64,000 nt of DNA from Euleptes europaea. Lineage: Eukaryota; Chordata; Lepidosauria; Squamata; Sphaerodactylidae. Shown here piece after piece: positions 1 to 12,100 of this stretch (position 1 is the stretch's first letter; each line of letters starts with the position of its first letter). A program made the position numbers and the translations under genes. The notes under the pieces were generated by a model. It did no database searches, had not been told where the DNA came from, and saw nothing but the letters and a program-made list of their open reading frames with translations. The stretch spans positions 61,821,268-61,885,267 of the forward strand of contig NC_079324.1 of assembly GCF_029931775.1 (NCBI RefSeq), in the 5' to 3' direction.

Positions 1-33
1 TAGATTGAAACGTGCCTTGGGAACATGATTTAC

Positions 34-157
34 CTTCAGCTTCTTCAGCTCCTGGAGGATCATATAGTCAGGCATGTTGTCGAAAAGCCCATCCGTGGCC
101 GTCAGGATGATGTCTCCTAGCTGGACGTCAAATGTTGTACTGTCGGCAGCATCTGGG
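34..157 (-). CDS. PPTC7: PPTC7 coding exon 4
   Basis: The acceptor is TTTTTGCAG|CCCAGAT and the donor is CTGAAG|GTAAAT. It encodes residues 194-235 ([15 protein letters not shown] to ELKKLK) with the [11 protein letters not shown] motif. It ends in phase 0; the next exon is beyond the window edge. Confidence 0.95.
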
Positions 158-3100
158 CTGCAAAAACAAAGATAATGAACATCTGTGTCTTTGAACCATC
201 CTAGGCCAAAGTTCAACCTGGGACATGGAGATAGCAAGTTGTTTACAGTCATGTTGGTGCAAAAGTAAAACCCAAAAAGCCAACACAATAGATTGTGTTC
301 ATACGGATAGCATCATAGGCTTACCTGACGGATAATATGTTAAGAGCTTTAGGCGTTAGTGGGGGGTGGGAGCAGGGAAATCCATGTCTTTTATCACCCT
401 TGGACTTCTTGAGTATACGAAGACAAGCAGAACGGCATTGTTGAAAAGGCTGTTTATTTAACACAACAAGCCGGGGTAGCTCTTTCATACTCTTAATGTC
501 AAACCTAAAAGGAACCCTCTGCAGTAATTCTGCACCCAAACTGTTCTGCTTGCACTGCAGTTTTTGGTGCTACTGCCTTGACTAGAGAGAAACCAGAAGT
601 CTTTTCTCTGGAGGGAAGGATGTTGCTTCAGTGTCTTTTGCTAGCTTGCCTTTAACGGGTCTAGTTCCCATTGGACAGACTGTGCTTTTCCAGCATTCCC
701 ATCTCAGAGCTTGGTGTTCCGCCAAATGGGAGTTTTGCTTGCTTTGATTGGGCACTGCTGGAAGCTTTTAATACAATCTGCAGTCACATGCTCCTCTGTG
801 CTCTTCAAGCACTTGCTACCTCATCCCCTGAGTATAGAAAGAATAGGAGTCCAGTAGCACCTTAAAGACTAACAATTTCTGGCAAGTATGAGTATGGAAA
901 GTTAGCTGAGTTCCAAGGTGAGGCTCTCTACTACCACAGGACAGCCTCCACATGATGACCAACTCACAGAGCCCAAGGAGCAAACGTTATCCTCTGTGTG
1001 TACAGCTGAAGACAACCCTCTCTGCACCTCCACCGGCATCTTACTGCAGGGGCACAATAGCCCCAAAGTGGATGTACTTCACCCAGGCTATGCAAGCAGG
1101 CATCCTGCATATAGTTTGAAAATGGGATAGGACTTGTTTCGACCCAAACTTAATAAATATTTTTTATTTATAATAAATAGCTTAATAAATATTTTTCCAT
1201 GGCACCTTCCAATGGCAAGGAACTCACCATACTAGACTTGTTTGGCAAACAAGTACCAATTCAGTAAGAGAAATATTCACATGTATCTGAGGCCTTGACA
1301 AACGCTGAAATGAAGAAGTGAAGGGTAGTCTCTGAAAAGGCCATCTTCTGCATGCTGCATTTGCTCCTGGAGGTGCAAGAATTGCAGACAAGGAGAAGTC
1401 CATAGGCAGGACACCCTCCCATGAAGGATCAGGGCACCTCCCAAAAAGTGGGCCAGCAAAAAAGGAGAAAATCCACTTGAATGGCCTTGACTCAAAGGCT
1501 TACCACAATGAAATTTTTGTTCTGGGCACCAAGGTAAGAAAATGCTAGCATGGCGAGTCACTATACCCAAGCACACTTAAGAGCCAGGCAAGGATTTCTA
1601 GGCGCGGCTTGGTCTGCTCTATGCTTGACTCACGAACAGGCACAGTTCCATCTCTATAATGAAAGCCATACTGCAAGCAACACAGAATTTTCCGTGCAGT
1701 TACACCCTTCAACTCCTTACTGCACTAGAAAGGAGGATTATTATGAACTTCCAAACCACTCCTTTGGGAAGACGGTGCTGGACAAGGAGTCCTCCTCACC
1801 CAGAGTCCCACTGCTAAATCATCAAGTCCTGCAGCTCTTTTCTGGAAAAGCAACTTACATTCATGCTGTGTGAATAAAATGAGAACCTTCACTTCACCGC
1901 TTTCAGGAAAGGAATGTGAAAACACACCAGGCAAGAGTTCTGGAATACCCACCAGTGGAGTTATGCTCCCCTGCATGTGAGAATTTCCTTTACAACTGCC
2001 CAAATGGCAATGGCCCTTTGCCCGGGCAAAGAGTTCCAGCATTGATGCAAAGTCTCTTCTTACCTGTCACTGAAGACGACCCCTTCAGCTTCAGGGGGTG
2101 CTATGGACAGCTGGAACGGCGTGTTGAAGTAGTGCTGCTGTTCGTCAGACCGATGGACTACTTCCCCACCTCTGACTACCAAAAAGCCTGAATCCCCTAA
2201 GTTTGCCGTATGTAAACGATGACTCGTCCGGTCTAAAACTACAATGCAAGCAGTGCTGCTCCCTGGAAGCAAGATTTAAACTATTGGTTAGGGTGTGAGA
2301 ATCAAATCAAATGACCTTTATTGGAATATTCTCAGAAATATAGCATAGACGGTACACAAGAATTCTCATTCCATACATTTCCCATATAGATATGATTTAA
2401 GCTTTAATCCTAGACTTGACAACCTCCGTCAAAAACTCTGCCACCTTTAAAGTGACTTCAGGGATAGAGTCGTTCATTAAAAACCGGCATATGGCAGTTT
2501 CATGGCTAGATTTCATTTTATCCATCAAGGGTAAAATTGTGTGAGAATCACAAAGCCACAGCATTCAAGTCTGAGTTGCAAAGAGGTGTAATCAGAGCAC
2601 AGCTCTTGAGAGGCGCATCTTTTGGAGCAAGCAAGATAGAAAGTACACTTCAGTGAGATATTGCCAGTGAACAGGCACCAAACAAGGTTCTGCTGCCAGT
2701 TACAACTCAGAGCACCAGCTATTTTTAAACTAATCCCTTAGGCACTATTATTTGTGAGCCTGGAACACTGGGCACTCAAAAAGCAGTGTTCATTTCAGTT
2801 GTATGTGCAAAGAACCCTGGCTTCAAAAAGTAAACATTATATCTTGCCTTTCTTCCCACCTGGGAATGTGACAACATACAAACTTTAGAGTCAGGCACAT
2901 CTGGCCTTGTGTGTGTGTGTGTGTGTTAAGTGCCGTCAAGTCGCTTCCGACTCATGGCAACCTTATGAATGAAAGTTCTCCAAAATGTCCTATCTTTGAC
3001 AGCCTTGCTCAGATCTTGCAAATTGAAGGCTGTGGCTTCCATTGAGTCAATCCATCTCTTGTTGGGTCTTCCTCTTTTCCTGCTGCCCTCAACTTTTCCT

Positions 3101-6100
3101 AGCATGACTGTCTTTTTAAGTGACTCTTGTCGTCTCATGGCGTGACCAAAATACGACAGCCTCAGTTTAGTCATTTTAGCTTCTAGGGTCAGTTCAGGCT
3201 TGATTTGATCTATAACCCGCGGATTTGTTTTTTTGGACGTCCACGGAATCCGTAACACTCTCCTCCAACACCACATTTCAAAGGAATTTATTTTCTTCCT
3301 ATCAGCTTTCTTCACTGTCCAGCTTTCACACCCATACATAGTAATAGGGAATACGATGGCATGAATTAATCTAGTCTTGGTGGCCAGTGATACATCCTTA
3401 CACTTCAAAATATTTTCTAGCTCCTTCATGGCTGCCCTTCCCAGTCTCAATCTCCTTCTGATTTCTTGGCTGCAGTCTCCCTTTTCGTTGATGGTGGACC
3501 CAAGGAATAGAAAGTCTTCCAACAATTTCAATTTCCTCATTGTCAACCTTAAAGTTGTGTGATTCTCCTGTAGTCATTACTTTTGTTTTCTTGATGTTCA
3601 GCTGTAGTCCTGCTTTGGCACTTTCTCTTTTAACTTTCAGCAGTAGTCGTTTCAAATCTTCACTATTTTCTGCCAATAATGTATTGTCATCAGCATATCT
3701 CAAATTATTAATGTTCCTCCCTCCAATTTTCACTCCACCTTCATCTAAATCTAATCCAGCTTTCCTAATTATATGTTCTGCATATAGATTGAAGAGATCG
3801 GGAGATAAAATACATCCTTGTCTGACACTTTTGCCAATTGGAAACCATTTCGTTTCTCCATATTCTGTTCTAATTGTGGCCTCTTGTCCAGAGTACAGGC
3901 TGCGCATCAAAATGATCGGATGTAGTGGCACACCCATTTCCTTTAAAACCAGCCATAGCTTTTCATGATCCACACAGTCAAAAGCTTTGCTGTAATCTAT
4001 GAAACACAAGCTGATTTTCTTCTGAAATTCTCTCGTATGCTCCAGTAACCAGCGTATATTTGCAATATGATCTCTAGCGCCTCTTCCTTTTCTGAAACCA
4101 GCTTGAACACCAGGCATTTCTCGTTCCATACATGGTAACAGCCTTTGCTGTAAGATTTTGAGCATCACTTTACTTGCATGGGTCTGTGGGCCATTGTTTT
4201 GTTTTCCATATCTGTTGGCATATTCTTGTCAAGGTTTTGATGGACTCGGTTTCTGTGGCTTGGATTAGGCTCTATTGATATCCCATCTGCTCCTGGTGAT
4301 TTGTTTCTCCCAATTGCTCTCGTTGCAGCTTTCACTTCACTTTCTAAAACTGTAGGTTCTTCTTCAAAAGATTCTTCTTGGAAAGAATCTTTTATCCTTT
4401 CATCTCTTCTGTGTAGTTCTTCTCGTCTATCTCTGGCAATTTTAAGAGTTTCCTCAGACATCCATCAAGGTTTTTCTTTTCTTTTGGCTACAGGAATAGT
4501 CTTTGCACATTCTTCCTTGATAATATCTCTAGTTTCCACCCATAGTTCTTCAGGTTTACATTCACTTGAACTCAGTAATGCAAATATGTTCCTTACATGG
4601 TCTTTAAACTCTTCCGGAATATTGCTTAGATTGTATTTTGGTGCTATGAATGTTTTGGTGTTTTTCTTAAGCTTTATCTTGATTTTCGATATTAACAATT
4701 CATGATCTGTACCGCAGTCAGCTCCTGGTCTTGTTTTGGCCGAGAGAATAGAGCTTCTCCATCTTCTGCTTCCAATTATATAATCTATTTGATTTCTATA
4801 CTGGCAGTCTGGTGATGTCCATGTATACAATCGTCTATTTGGTTGCCTGAAACATGTGTTTGCAATGAACAGATTGTTGTCTTCACAGAACTTTTCGAGG
4901 AGTTCTCCTGCTTCATTCCGTGCTCCTAGCCCAAATCTGCCAACAACATTTGATTCTGCTTTGTTTCCTACTTTTATGTTCCAATCACCTATGATTATCA
5001 GCATATCTTGTTTAGGTGTGTGATCAATTTCTTCCTGAACACTGGCATAAAAAATTTCAATTTCTTCCTCATCAGCATCTGTAGTTGGGGCATAAACTTG
5101 AATGATGCTTATGTTGATAGGCTTTCCCTGAGGTCTGATTGATATTATTCGGTCAGACTTTGCATTATAGCTCCTGACTGCCTTTGCTACATCTTGCCTC
5201 ACTATTAAAGCAACTCCGTTTCTTTTCTTTTTGTCATTCCCTGAATAAAACACTTTGTAATTTTCTGATTGAAAATGTCCTAATCCAGTCCACTTTAATT
5301 CACTTACTCCCAGGACTGAGCTGGGCTTAGCTCAATGGAAAGCTGGATGGTAAAAGCAGCACTCTGTGGACACATCCCTGCCAGCCACAGCTTTTAAACA
5401 CCAGACACTGGAAACCAGCAGGTCATGTCAATGCACTGGCTCTGGCATCAGCCTTCCAAGCAATGCTCTCAGGAAAAGGGAGAAAATCTACAGGAAATCG
5501 GGGGGGGGGGGTCACAAACACTCCTGCTCCAGCATTGCCTTGTTCCTAGAAATGCATGTGGAGGGCTTGTGCTTCTCTTGAGGATGAGGAAAGGTCAAAC
5601 TGAGCTGGCCAGAAGCCTTGACAAGAGGCCACCAAGGCAGCCCACACTTTTGTTAGCGATTTTTCCACAAAAACAGCAGCAGTATAATTAAGACACAGCA
5701 GTTCCAGCAAGGTCTGACGGCAAACTCTACAGCTGACGGCCGTTCTTTAGGTGTGTAATGAAAAAGGACCGATGCCTCCTGAGCTCAGCAGAGCCGGGCT
5801 AAATATATCTTGCATATTTAAAGAGACCTCCTGGCACACGCACCAAGATCAGGTGAGAGGGGTGTGTGCCAGGCAGTCAGTTGGGCTTAGTGGGCAAAAG
5901 GTTACTAGTTTCCTTTAGCACTGCTGGTTCTCAGCGTCATCGAGACGCAGCGTTCTGCTCCAAGGAGCCCCAGCAGCCTCCCTTCTTCCAAAAGGAACCA
6001 ACACCAAAGGCAACCAACCCTGCTCTGACCAGCACCATAAATAATTTTTCATGCCATGAAGATGAACAGAGGCAATTCCAGGGCGCTGAGGTGATTCAAA

Positions 6101-9100
6101 AGTAGCCCTGGGGCAAAACCTGTTCAAGGGAGTAGTGGGACTGCCGGCTCCGGACTCACTTGCCCAAATAGCCACACTTTAGAACTGCTTCTGCCGCTGC
6201 CAATGCTTTGAGCTTTATTTGTACTATTAGTAAGGAATATAAGAAATAAATAACGTGTACCTTTTATAAGGCACCAGGACAGAATAAAAATGTAAAAACA
6301 GATATCTGCCCAAATCAGCAACCACACTAAAAACAGGTTTTTTTTAAAAAAAAAAATTAGTCAAAAGGTGCAAGTCAATGGCTAATTCTTTTTTTGGGGG
6401 GAGCAAAAATGTAGCATTTTGGAGAGGAAGTATCAGGCAAGAATGGTTCTCTCAGGAATCATTCCAAGCAAACCCACCAATGCCCCAAAATGACATCTCT
6501 ATAATGCTTGGGGATGAAAGTGTTCAACATGCTTCATCAGGTTCTCTTAGTAACACTTTATTTAACAGATCAATATCAACCCTGCAAGAGAGGTCAATAA
6601 CATGATGGCCTGCCTGAGTCCAGAGAGGAGACGTTCATGGAGGAAAATCACTCCCATTCCAGCTCATGCTCTAAACCCACCACCCTACAGTGAACAGTAC
6701 TGGTGCGGCAGGCTGACAATACACACCCAGTTATTACTGGAGAAAGGAGAGGCCTGTTGGCTCTTACCAAGCAAAGGTACTTTGTTCTGCAGCAGCTCAC
6801 AATAGCTTGTGGTGAGAATCCCAATCGGGTTGCTCGGGACAAACCGTCCTTCCTTCACTAGGCGTTCACAAGTGCGCATCAGAGTCCCTGAGAACTGAGA
6901 AGGGTCAACTCCATAGTCTCGCCAGCCGCCAACACCATCTGCTACGCCTAAAAAACCAAAAAAAAAATTGAATAATGGTAGTTGATTCTTCAATACCGAT
7001 ACAAAAAAACAAAAAAAATGCAAAACCTGCTGCCATTTTACTTACTATTTTAGCTCACTGACCTAAAGGAGACTTTCTAAACTAATTACTTCCCCAATGC
7101 AACATCCATGTGAGAAGCACAGAAGTAATCACTTACAATTGCTGAAGCCACAAATAAGGGGTTATTATAAACCTAGAATAAAATTAGTCCTGGAAACACT
7201 TATGCTGAAGTCGATGTATAGGGTGCGCTTTCATGAAGACGGCCACAATTAATTACTCCTCGGGGATCATTCAGGAGTAACTGCCTCATTTTTATACACC
7301 TTGGAAGATGTGCCCAAACAGAGACACATTACCTACAAACCCGTCACTTTGAGATGGTTATCTTAAAGAAAGCAAAGAATTTAAAGAAGTTTGAACACTG
7401 AAGCATAAGCTACAAACAAGTTAGCAGAATAATTTTATAGCTTTTCACAGAACATAACTGTGCATTCAACGGAAGCTGAATGCTAAGCCAAAGAAAATGC
7501 TAAATACATTTCAGATGCACAACATGCCCCATCTAAACACGAGCAGAACTGGCCATTCTGCAAGTCTGCATTAAGAACACTCCAAATGACTGACCAGCAC
7601 AGCTACAGAATCCTATCATAGTTTAGTATAATCCCTGAATAAGAAGCATGGAACGTGTTCCACAAACATTGCTTTTCAGTGCTGCCAGGCATTTCAAACA
7701 AGTGTTGCTAGTCCTTTTCATGCATACAAGATGCAATCCGGTTGCTGCAATTCTGCAGTTGAGCACGCAGCTATCTGTCCACTTGAACAAAACACCAGGA
7801 CGGCTTGTAGTGTGATAACAAGTAATGCTATTTAGCAGATGAGTTCCTATGAACCGTTGCAGAGTCTCATTAGCAATAGCATCCGAAATATTCTCTAAGG
7901 TATTTATTATCAGGCCTCTGCAGATCTACCTACAGAAGCGTCTAAGGTAAGACATCTTTTATTTGGTCCAGGAATTGTTCTGCAGCATGCAAGAGTCATA
8001 ATTTAGTATTTTAGGGAACAAGAGAAGATCATGCTAGTGATTCAGGATGCTGGATGACTCACTCTTCTCCACAGAGAGCATCTGCTTAAGGAAGACAGAC
8101 TTCCTTTGGAACAGAAGGCTACTAACCTCTGTCTAAAAAGTGAAAATTAATTTAGCGCATGAAGTAAAATGTGCTAATCCGTAGAATGCCCCTCATTTGG
8201 GATGCCAGCCCAAAGAGAGATGGAGGGTTTATAGCTGACCTTGGCACGAACTATAGGCTGTTGACACATTACAGCCAGACTCCACAGACATTAATCAGAT
8301 TTCTACCAAAAATAAGGCACAATCATTTAGATGGCCTTTTTTCCTAAAGCCTATATATAATACACGGAAGGCAAACATTATTGCTATCAACTCTGGTAAC
8401 AGAAGAACAAAAAACAACTCAGTCTTGAGCCCCAAGAAACACCTTTGCTTGCTTCTTCAGGAAATGCACATAAAGCCGCTCAACCAGATGCTGAGGTCAG
8501 TGCTAGAGTTCCCCTCTGGTTTCTCTATCTATGGTTATAAAAAAAACAAGTATACATAACCTGTAAGGTGAATGAAGACACCATTTCTTTGCAGAAACAG
8601 TAAGGATAAAAACATCCAAGAGGAGAAGCTCTGTGGGCCAGGCACAAGGCAGACATTGGGCTAAAATGCACTGAGGACTTGGGCCGAGGAGTATTTAGCA
8701 GTGAAGCAGGAAAGATAAGACACCCCAATGAGCAGTCCTGCACAGACATGCAGCATTGCTTCACAGTGCTCTCAGACTGGGAGCTGGGGAGGGGAAGTGG
8801 CCAGCCGCATGCACAATGCTGTTGCCGCCATCTCTCCAAAGAGCAAAAGCCATTGTTACCAATGCATTTCCTCAAATGGAGGCAAACTCCAAGGCCAGCA
8901 CCACCACCACCACCCCCCTCCGGTTGTCAGCACACCCGTATCTTTACAGGTAGCTGTTAGGTTTCATTTAGCACTTGGGTCCAAAAGGCTGTCTACTTTT
9001 GCAGTTGGCAAGCAAAGCCAGCAACACTTGTGGGGGTTTTCAGACCTGCACTGACCGCTTGGAAGAAAGTGCCCAGTGGTTTGCTATGTGGCCTTGGGCA

Positions 9101-12100
9101 AGTTGTTCTCTTGGCCTAAGAGGCCAAGAAGAGGTCAAGAGCCTTCTGTAGGGATGGTTAATTGGTAGATCAGGATCATGAACATGTTTTATAGATCACC
9201 AGCAATGCTAGAGAAGCAGCATATTCCTGCATGTGGGAAGGTCACCGGGCTCTAGACTGAGTCCTCTCTGCGGCCACAACTTTCCTGCCCATTAAAACTT
9301 TTCATCACAGCCATATTATAACCTGCCAAGAGCCCTTTGGATATAGCAGAAAATGAATGCAGAACTGCTTGTCGAAGGCTTTCACGGTCAGAGTTCATTG
9401 GTTCTTGTAGGTTATCCGGGCTGTGTGACCGTGGTCTTGATATTTTCTTTCCTGACATTTCGCCAGCAGCTGTGGCAGGCATCTTCAGAGGAGTAACACT
9501 GAAGGTCAGTGTCTCTGTGTCAAGTGTGTAGGAAGAGTAATATATAGTCAGAAAGGGGTTGGGTTTGAGCTGAATCATTGTCCTGCAAAAAGTATCAAAG
9601 GTAATGTGCTAATCATTGTCCTGTAAGTATCAAGATAATGTGCTAATGAGGGTGTGGTATGTTAATATGGAACCATTGTATCCTGAAATGATCTGTTAGT
9701 GTGTGAAATCCAAGGCTAATCTGCATGGCTATTGTGGACTGTAGTCTTTGTTAGTCTGGAGGTTTTCAGGACAGGAAGCCAAGCCTTATTCATTCTTAAA
9801 CTCTCTTCTTTTCTGTTAAAGTTGTGCTGATGTTTATGAATTTCAATGGCTTCTCTGTGCAATTTGACAAAATAGTTGGTAGAATTGTTTAGTCTTTCAG
9901 TGTCTTGGAATAAGACCCTGTGTCCTCTTTGTGTCAGTCCATGTTCAGCCACTGCTGATTTCTCAGGTTGGCCATTTTCTATAATGCCATTTTCTTGCCT
10001 TTACAATGACTAAAAAGTTTGGAATGTCATCCTTCTTGGGCACCCACCACAGAATTTAACATTACAGTTATAAAAATAGGACTGAGGAAAACCCAGGCAG
10101 CCTGAATTTGCGTATACTATGCGTGCATGCTAACCTGAGGGTTACTATGCAGAGGCAGGCAATGGCAAACCACCTCTGAACATCTTACATAAGAAAAGCC
10201 ATGCTGGATCACACCAAGGCACATCAAGTCTAGCAGTCTGTTCACACAGTGGTTAACCAGGTGCCTCTAGGAAGCTCACAAACAAGATGACTGCAGCAGC
10301 ATTGTCCTGCATGTTCCATAGCACCTAATATAATAGGCATGCTCCTCTGATACTAGCGAGAATAGGTATGCATCATGACTAGTATTCATTTTGACTAGTA
10401 GTCATGGATAACCCTATTCTCCATGAACATGTGCACTCCCCTCGTAAAGCCTTGCAAGCTGGCAGCCATCACCACATCCTGGGGCAGGGAGTTTCACAAT
10501 TTATAAAAAATCTTTTGCCTTGAAAACCTTAAGGGGGTCACCATAAGTTGGCTGCCACTTCTCAGTACATTACCAGCGCTGTCAACTGTGAATGCACTTA
10601 AATAAGAATGTGACCATACACCCACTGTGATGGCTCACCTGTTGTCCTGCCGGCTGGTCCGTGTCTGTCCCCTATTCCTGACACTTAGGGTTCGTCCCCT
10701 GCTTTGTTCGCCCCTGCCACCAACCTGCTCTCGGCTGCTTCTTGCTTTGCCTCAGACTTCCGAGTTGCTGAGACAGCTCGTCTCACCAATCACTCGTGGT
10801 CTCCTTGGAGGTAAACTGTTAACGTCCACAGTCATCTCCTTGACCCGTCTCTCCCTCGGCAAGCATTCCGTCTGTCTCTTTTAACCTCTTCCTTGCAAGC
10901 TCTGCCCCACCCACCAATTAACGTCTGTTACCGTCTTTCCCTTCCCCAGGTGCTGTATCGTCACACTTTCCTTAGTAACTCTTTCTGGTTGCCTTCCGGC
11001 TGTCTTCTTATTAACCCCCTGTGTTCCTCCCTTCTGTTCTATCCGTTCTTTCCCCTTCTCAACAGGTACCTCTTGTCTGTCTAGTTGAGCCCCTTCTCTC
11101 TCTCCATCTGGTCTCTCCTGCCATATTTCCACTCCTTCCCCCTCCCCTGAATTGCCTCCCAGGGCAGCTCCAACAAGCGAGCGTGGTTTGCCCCCTCCTG
11201 TCAGAGTGCCAGGATCGGCACACCCACCCTTCTACAGGCTCTCACTTCTTCACAAGACACATTTCTCAAACGTTAGTTATTACTCAACACATAAAAGTCA
11301 TGTGTAGCTTTTTTCTAAATGCTGGTCAAACAGGGATAGACTCTGAACTTAGACTGATGCCAAGTACCCATGCAAATTCTTTGCACTGCATGGGAGAGGC
11401 TCATGTGGCCACTCCACACCCACATCCAACCCACAGAGGCTCACAAATGGGAGGTTTAGAACTTGTCTATCAAACCACTTGGCACACTCATGGCTTTGAA
11501 TGACTAATACAAAAAAACAAATCAGAAGGAAAAGTGAAACACGCTTAAGGCTCATTCCTTGGCTAAACACATTTGAATCTTTACTTATAAAAAGTCTAAT
11601 AACGCCAAGCTGCTCACAACAGAGAAAGACAAAAAAGGGTTTGAAGAGATGCAAATCTTAAGGAAAAGAGCAGACCTTTCTGCCTAGTAAGGATCCAAAG
11701 CAGCTTACATCATTCTCTCCTTAATTTTATCCTCAGAACAACCCTGTAAGGTAGCTTAGGCTGAGAGTGTGTGACTGGCCCAAGGTTTCCCCAGCAAGTT
11801 TCCATGGCACAAGTGGGGATTCGAACCTGTGTCTCCCAGATCCTAGTCCCACTACACCACACTAGCTCTTAATATGATTATCAAACTCAGAATGCATGAA
11901 GGTAAGACAAGATATAGGATAATGTAGAGAACTGAAATTCTCAGTTCAATGCCTTAAAATTTAACAGTGAGCAGAGAAATCTTGCCTTCTCTCCTATAGT
12001 TTAGACTGTAGAATCAAAAGAAAGCAGCAGCCAGACATTAAGCCACAGAGATTAAATTCAGAGTGAATAAATGGCTCTTAATGCATCAAAATTAAAATTT

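Noticed and set aside
3540-3968. Plus-strand frames of 134-142 codons at 3.5-4.7 kb
   Set aside because: They are antisense shadows of the BovB coding sequence.
9340-10005. A self-cleaving hammerhead ribozyme in the Penelope-like tail
   Set aside because: The conserved CTGATGA core was looked for and not found with a matching GAAA and stem arrangement.
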